From: Actinomycetes bacterium
GTDB lineage: Bacteria > Actinomycetota > Acidimicrobiia > Acidimicrobiales > CADCSY01
DNA: 16,576 nt
Assembly: GCA_025464025.1 (NCBI GenBank)
Contig: JAODBP010000255.1
Coordinates: 1-16,576 of the forward strand
Direction of reading: 5' to 3'
Shown here: positions 14,671 through 16,576 of the stretch, piece after piece
Layout: every line of letters begins with the position of its first letter
Position numbering within the stretch: position 1 is the stretch's first letter
Notes under the pieces: model-generated
The model's database searches: none
The model's input: the letters and a program-made list of their open reading frames with translations, nothing else
What the model was told of the DNA's origin: nothing
Position numbers and translations under genes: made by a program

Positions 14671-15399
14671 TCACTGCTCGGTGGCCTCGGCCGGCTCGGT
14701 CGCCGCCTCGTCCAGGGCTTCGTCGTGCGTGGCCTCGTCCGTCGTGGCCTCGTCGTGCATCTCTTCGGTGTGGTCGTCGTCGAGCGTGTCGTCGATGTGC
14801 GAGTCGTCTTCGACCTCGACCAGGACCTCGCCGTTGGCCGCCGCCTCGGCGGCCCGTCGCTTGGCTGCGTCCTGCGCCCGCTTGTCGGGTGCGAGGACCA
14901 TGATCATGTTGCGCCCGTCGAGCTTGGCGGCAGCTTCCACCTTGGCCAGGTCCTTCACCTTGATGGCCACGTTGTCGAGGATCTTCATCCCGAGCTCGGG
15001 ATGGGCCACCTCACGACCGCGGAACATGATCGTGATCTTGACCTTGTGACCCTCGCCCAGGAAGTGCTCGACCTTCTTGGTCTTGGTGTCGAAGTCGCCC
15101 TTGCCGATCTTCACCCGGTACTTCATCTCCTTGATGGAGATCTGAGTGGTCTTCCGGCGGGACTCCTTCGCCCGCTGGGCCGCCTCGTACTTGAACTTCC
15201 CGTAGTCCATGATCCGGCAGACCGGTGGATTCGCCTGCGGCGCCACCTCGACGAGGTCGAGGTCGGCAGCGCGCGCGATGGAAAGTGCCTCGGGCAGCGG
15301 CTTGATGCCGATCTGCTCGCCCTCGGCGGAGACGAGACGAACTTCGCGGGCCCGGATGCGGTCGTTGATCCTGGGCTCGGTGGGCGGCGGTGTGGCTAT
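14671..15399 (-). CDS. infC: Translation initiation factor IF-3, predicted AUA start, acidic tail
   Basis: Binds the 30S subunit, blocks premature 50S joining and rejects non-canonical start codons. 242 residues from the predicted start. N-domain: [15 protein letters not shown] (9-23), [21 protein letters not shown] (48-67); linker KESRRKT; C-domain: [18 protein letters not shown] (89-106), [18 protein letters not shown] (120-137), [11 protein letters not shown] (161-171). After about residue 188 comes a 54-residue acidic tail rich in Asp/Glu/His/Thr, longer than in the ~180-residue enterobacterial protein. No ATG, GTG or TTG lies in frame near PRIND. An AGGAG site (15407-15411) is seven bases before an in-frame ATA (15399-15397), giving a normal N-terminus ([13 protein letters not shown]). 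An ATG at 15510 is in frame but would add 37 residues translated from the structured leader. Rare AUU-type infC starts are a known autoregulatory device. Confidence 0.93.
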   Translation of the reverse strand: MATPPPTEPRINDRIRAREVRLVSAEGEQIGIKPLPEALSIARAADLDLVEVAPQANPPVCRIMDYGKFKYEAAQRAKESRRKTTQISIKEMKYRVKIGKGDFDTKTKKVEHFLGEGHKVKITIMFRGREVAHPELGMKILDNVAIKVKDLAKVEAAAKLDGRNMIMVLAPDKRAQDAAKRRAAEAAANGEVLVEVEDDSHIDDTLDDDHTEEMHDEATTDEATHDEALDEAATEPAEATEQ

Positions 15400-15406
15400 G
15401 GAGCGA

Positions 15407-15411
15407 CTCCT
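15407..15411 (-). promoter_or_regulatory. infC Shine-Dalgarno deciding the AUA start
   Basis: AGGAG on the minus strand, seven bases before ATA 15399-15397. It is the only good ribosome site placed for the IF3 N-terminus. A 9-base sequence CTGCCAGAC lies just upstream of it and repeats inside the first leader hairpin. Confidence 0.6.
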
Positions 15412-15435
15412 GTGTCTGGCAGCCACCGGTGCTCG

Positions 15436-15478
15436 AAAAGCAACGATGGCGGGCGGCTTTGGGAAGCGGCGCCCGCCA
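15436..15478 (-). terminator. Terminator-like hairpin in the infC leader (possible attenuator)
   Basis: On the minus strand, TGGCGGGCG pairs with CGCCCGCCA (nine perfect pairs), enclosing an inner GCTT/AAGC stem with loop CCCA and a two-base bulge. It spans 15447-15478 and is followed by TCGTTGCTTTT, a moderately T-rich run for a genome this GC-rich. It lies between the promoter and the infC start, so it would act as an attenuator. The T-run is imperfect. Confidence 0.5.
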
Positions 15479-15610
15479 GAGAGACCGGCCGGAGCCGGTC
15501 TGGCAGTCATGCAACCTGACGCACGTTGCCTCCCGGACGGGCGAGACTTCGGTGGCCAGGTGGGGCACTCGTGCGGAGCACGGGCCCACTTCCCTCTCGG
15601 TTGTGCTCAG

Positions 15611-15617
15611 TAGGGTA
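15611..15617. promoter_or_regulatory. Overlapping divergent -10 boxes (infC and DUF1844)
   Basis: TAGGGTA reads TAGGGT on the plus strand (15611-15616) and TACCCT on the minus strand (15617-15612). Both fit TANNNT. The plus-strand box is followed by six bases and the DUF1844 ATG, which implies a leaderless transcript. The minus-strand box would start the infC leader near 15605. -35 boxes are weak on both sides. Confidence 0.5.
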
Positions 15618-15622
15618 CATGC

Positions 15623-15964
15623 ATGGCCGGACTTTGGACACCTGACGGCGAGCGGCAGGCCGCCCCGACCCCGGACGAGGCCGAGCTGGCCGCCCAGCTG
15701 GAGGAGATGCAGCACGAGCTGGCCAACACCCCGGCCTCGGTGGTGATCGCCAACCACGCCGTCGGGCTGTTCCAGCTGGCGGCCATCCACCTGAACGTCC
15801 GGCCGCCCAACCTCGAGGACGGGCGCCTCGCGATCGATGCCATGGCCGCCGTCGTCGAGGGCCTGGCCGGGCGCCTCGGCGACGAGGAGACCGCCCTCCA
15901 GGAGGCCCTCGGCCAGCTCCGCCTGGCCTTCGTGTCGCTCTCGGGCGGTCCGGCCCCGGAGTAG
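15623..15964 (+). CDS. DUF1844 family protein
   Basis: 113 residues, the usual size of this family, whose function is unknown. Recognisable features are an N-terminal Glu-rich helix (EAELAAQLEEMQHELANTP), the core ANHAVGLFQLAAIHLNVRPPNLEDGRLAIDAMAAVVEGL (about 43-81, conserved block around HAVGLFQLAAIHL) and a C-terminal QLRLAFVSL. It is cytosolic and helical. The start ATG 15623 lies six bases after TAGGGT, so the mRNA is probably leaderless; there is no ribosome site. It is divergent from infC, a neighbourhood I recall from other actinobacteria. A link to translation is suggested by this context only. Confidence 0.9.
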   Translation: MAGLWTPDGERQAAPTPDEAELAAQLEEMQHELANTPASVVIANHAVGLFQLAAIHLNVRPPNLEDGRLAIDAMAAVVEGLAGRLGDEETALQEALGQLRLAFVSLSGGPAPE

Positions 15965-15979
15965 CGCATGCCGGCGGGT

Positions 15980-16000
15980 GGGGGCGGGTAGCCCGCCCCC
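15980..16000. other. Perfect GC hairpin directly before the next start codon
   Basis: GGGGGCGGG-TAG-CCCGCCCCC is a nine-pair perfect stem with a three-base loop, in the 37-base gap after the DUF1844 gene. No T-run follows, so it is not a standard intrinsic terminator. It ends one base before ATG 16002 and occupies the place of a ribosome site. Confidence 0.8.
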
Positions 16001-16001
16001 C

Positions 16002-16412
16002 ATGGTCAAGCCCCAGCAGCCCGAGCTCCGCCGAAGCGATCGGGGGGCCACCTCCGACGACGCCACCAAGGAGGTGCTCTCGGCACCGAGCGTGCCTGCG
16101 GTCGACGGCCCCGGCGGCCGGATCCCGGAGGGCAACCTGCCCGGCCACCGCCCCGAGCACGACCAGGACAAGCCCTCGGGCCGGGACTTCGTGGCCAAGA
16201 TGCACGCCCTGGCCGAGCAGGACGCCTGGACGGCGCCCTCACCCGACGACGAGGTGCTCGACCTGACCCAGCTCGAGGCCGACCACGTCCACACCGGCAC
16301 CGATCCGGGCGGCCACTCCCGCACCGGCGACGTGCTCGCCACCCTGGCCGGCATGCCGTTCGCCCTGGTCGGCTCGGTCCTCGGCGCCGTCCGCGACCGC
16401 CTGCCCGACTAG
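16002..16412 (+). CDS. Hypothetical acidic protein of 136 residues
   Basis: Not recognised. The protein begins MVKPQQPELRRSDRGATSDD, is hydrophilic and probably disordered for the first ~60 residues, and then has two likelier ordered parts: GRDFVAKMHALAEQDAW (60-76) with the acidic stretch PDDEVLDLTQLEADHVH, and a hydrophobic C-terminal segment GDVLATLAGMPFALVGSVLG that could touch a membrane. Third-position GC is high and supports coding. The start is uncertain: the ATG follows a GC hairpin with no ribosome site. An in-frame GTG at 15978 and a later GTG near 16075 are alternatives. It is probably read with the DUF1844 gene, 37 bases upstream. Confidence 0.6.
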   Translation: MVKPQQPELRRSDRGATSDDATKEVLSAPSVPAVDGPGGRIPEGNLPGHRPEHDQDKPSGRDFVAKMHALAEQDAWTAPSPDDEVLDLTQLEADHVHTGTDPGGHSRTGDVLATLAGMPFALVGSVLGAVRDRLPD

Positions 16413-16530
16413 CTGTCGATCCCAGCCACGTTCGTCAGGTGGCTGCCGGTATCGCCCCTCCTGTTTCCGCGGAAAGACGAAGGACGCTCCGAGGGGACGA
16501 CCTGGGCGCGCCGGACCTGATGCTCCCCGA
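16413..16530. other. Non-coding stretch with small palindromes
   Basis: No gene seen. It contains a seven-pair hairpin CAGCCAC/GTGGCTG (16423-16445, nine-base loop), which may weakly terminate the upstream gene though no T-run follows. It also has a perfect 12-bp palindrome TTTCCGCGGAAA (16464-16475) and flanking CCCCTC/GAGGGG arms (about 16455-16496). A promoter or operator for a gene beyond the right edge is possible. Confidence 0.45.
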
Positions 16531-16576
16531 ACCGGCGACGGATTGACATCAAAAATGGTGTCAATCCGTCGCCGGT
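16531..16576. repeat. 46-bp inverted repeat ending at the window edge
   Basis: Two perfect 18-base arms (ACCGGCGACGGATTGACA and its reverse complement) flank a ten-base AT-rich centre TCAAAAATGG. TTGACA, the -35 consensus, occurs on both strands. The right arm ends on the last base of the window, so the element could be longer or could mark an assembly break in a repeat. Confidence 0.9.

Larger units (their letters stand above)
15400..15606 (-). promoter_or_regulatory. Structured 5' leader of the infC operon
   Basis: The roughly 205-base untranslated stretch from the predicted promoter to the infC start. It holds a perfect hairpin at 15482-15501 (AGACCGGC-TCCG-GCCGGTCT), then the terminator-like hairpin, then the ribosome site. 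The sequence CTGCCAGAC occurs twice: in the 5' arm region of the first hairpin (15498-15506) and just before the ribosome site (15414-15422). A TCTGGC segment between the hairpins (15475-15480) could pair with either copy, and it overlaps the 5' arm of the terminator-like hairpin. This looks like alternative pairing that could switch expression. L20 and IF3 are known to regulate this operon in other bacteria. I do not recognise a named Rfam leader. Confidence 0.5.

Noticed and set aside
14671..15510. infC starting at the ATG at 15510
   Set aside because: It would translate the hairpin-rich leader, add 37 residues with no IF3 similarity, and ignore the good ribosome site before ATA. Kept only as an alternative.
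16531..16576. Terminal inverted repeat as a rho-independent terminator or CRISPR unit
   Set aside because: No T-run follows within the window and only one unit exists, with no spacers. The centre is AT-rich, unlike a terminator loop.
1..16576. Search for defence islands, toxin-antitoxin pairs, prophage, transposases or tRNAs
   Set aside because: All sizeable frames are accounted for by housekeeping genes, one kinase and unknown small proteins. No signature of these systems was seen.

Overview
The window is a very GC-rich actinobacterial chromosome segment, probably from an Acidimicrobiia-like lineage. That placement is an inference. It rests on near-uniform G/C third positions, TANNNT -10 hexamers sitting six bases before start codons (leaderless transcripts), a DUF1844 gene divergent from infC, and an ornithine carbamoyltransferase whose sequence style I associate with that class. 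No rRNA, tRNA, insertion sequence, integrase or CRISPR array was seen. Coding density is extreme: the longest gene-free stretch is the 223-base gap upstream of infC, and every gap over about 90 bases is described below.

Region 1 (1-4717, minus strand) is an arginine biosynthesis operon, argC-argJ-argB-argD-argF. Each of the four junctions overlaps by 1 or 4 bases, and argF is cut by the left edge. Together the five enzymes run from N-acetylglutamate to citrulline, with ArgJ recycling the acetyl group. argC starts with GTG and looks leaderless. Its promoter overlaps two AT-rich inverted repeats that could be an ArgR operator.

Region 2 (4747-6420, plus strand) holds a small multi-pass membrane protein and a strange low-complexity protein. 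The latter has an N-terminal zinc ribbon, three copies of a poly-arginine motif, a Pro-Glu tract and a C-terminal globular domain. Its gene contains a perfect 32-bp palindrome in frame. It converges stop-to-stop with the next region.

Region 3 (6421-15620, minus strand) reads as one long co-directional cluster: infC-rpmI-rplT-SpoU methyltransferase-PAS histidine kinase-pheS-(33-codon ORF)-pheT-membrane protein-two-module secreted or anchored protein-SRPBCC protein. The translation core (IF3, L35, L20, PheRS) is the classical bacterial arrangement. The embedded cytosolic histidine kinase, the tiny ORF that overlaps both pheS and pheT, and the three-gene envelope/lipid-type tail are the unusual parts. 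infC appears to start at an AUA codon behind a good Shine-Dalgarno, and its roughly 205-base leader carries strong hairpins and a terminator-like element, which suggests attenuation or translational autoregulation.

Region 4 (15611-16576, plus strand) begins at a promoter whose -10 overlaps that of infC on the other strand. It encodes a DUF1844 protein, then an unrecognised acidic 136-residue protein whose ATG directly follows a perfect GC hairpin. The window ends exactly at the last base of an 18-bp-arm inverted repeat with an AT-rich core. This could be a regulator site, a dispersed palindromic repeat or an assembly break point.

I found no complete defence or other clearly new multi-gene system. 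The best candidates for new biology are the infC leader with its AUA start, the double-overlap micro-ORF in pheST, the kinase embedded in the pheST cluster, the arginine-repeat protein, and the two long palindromes.
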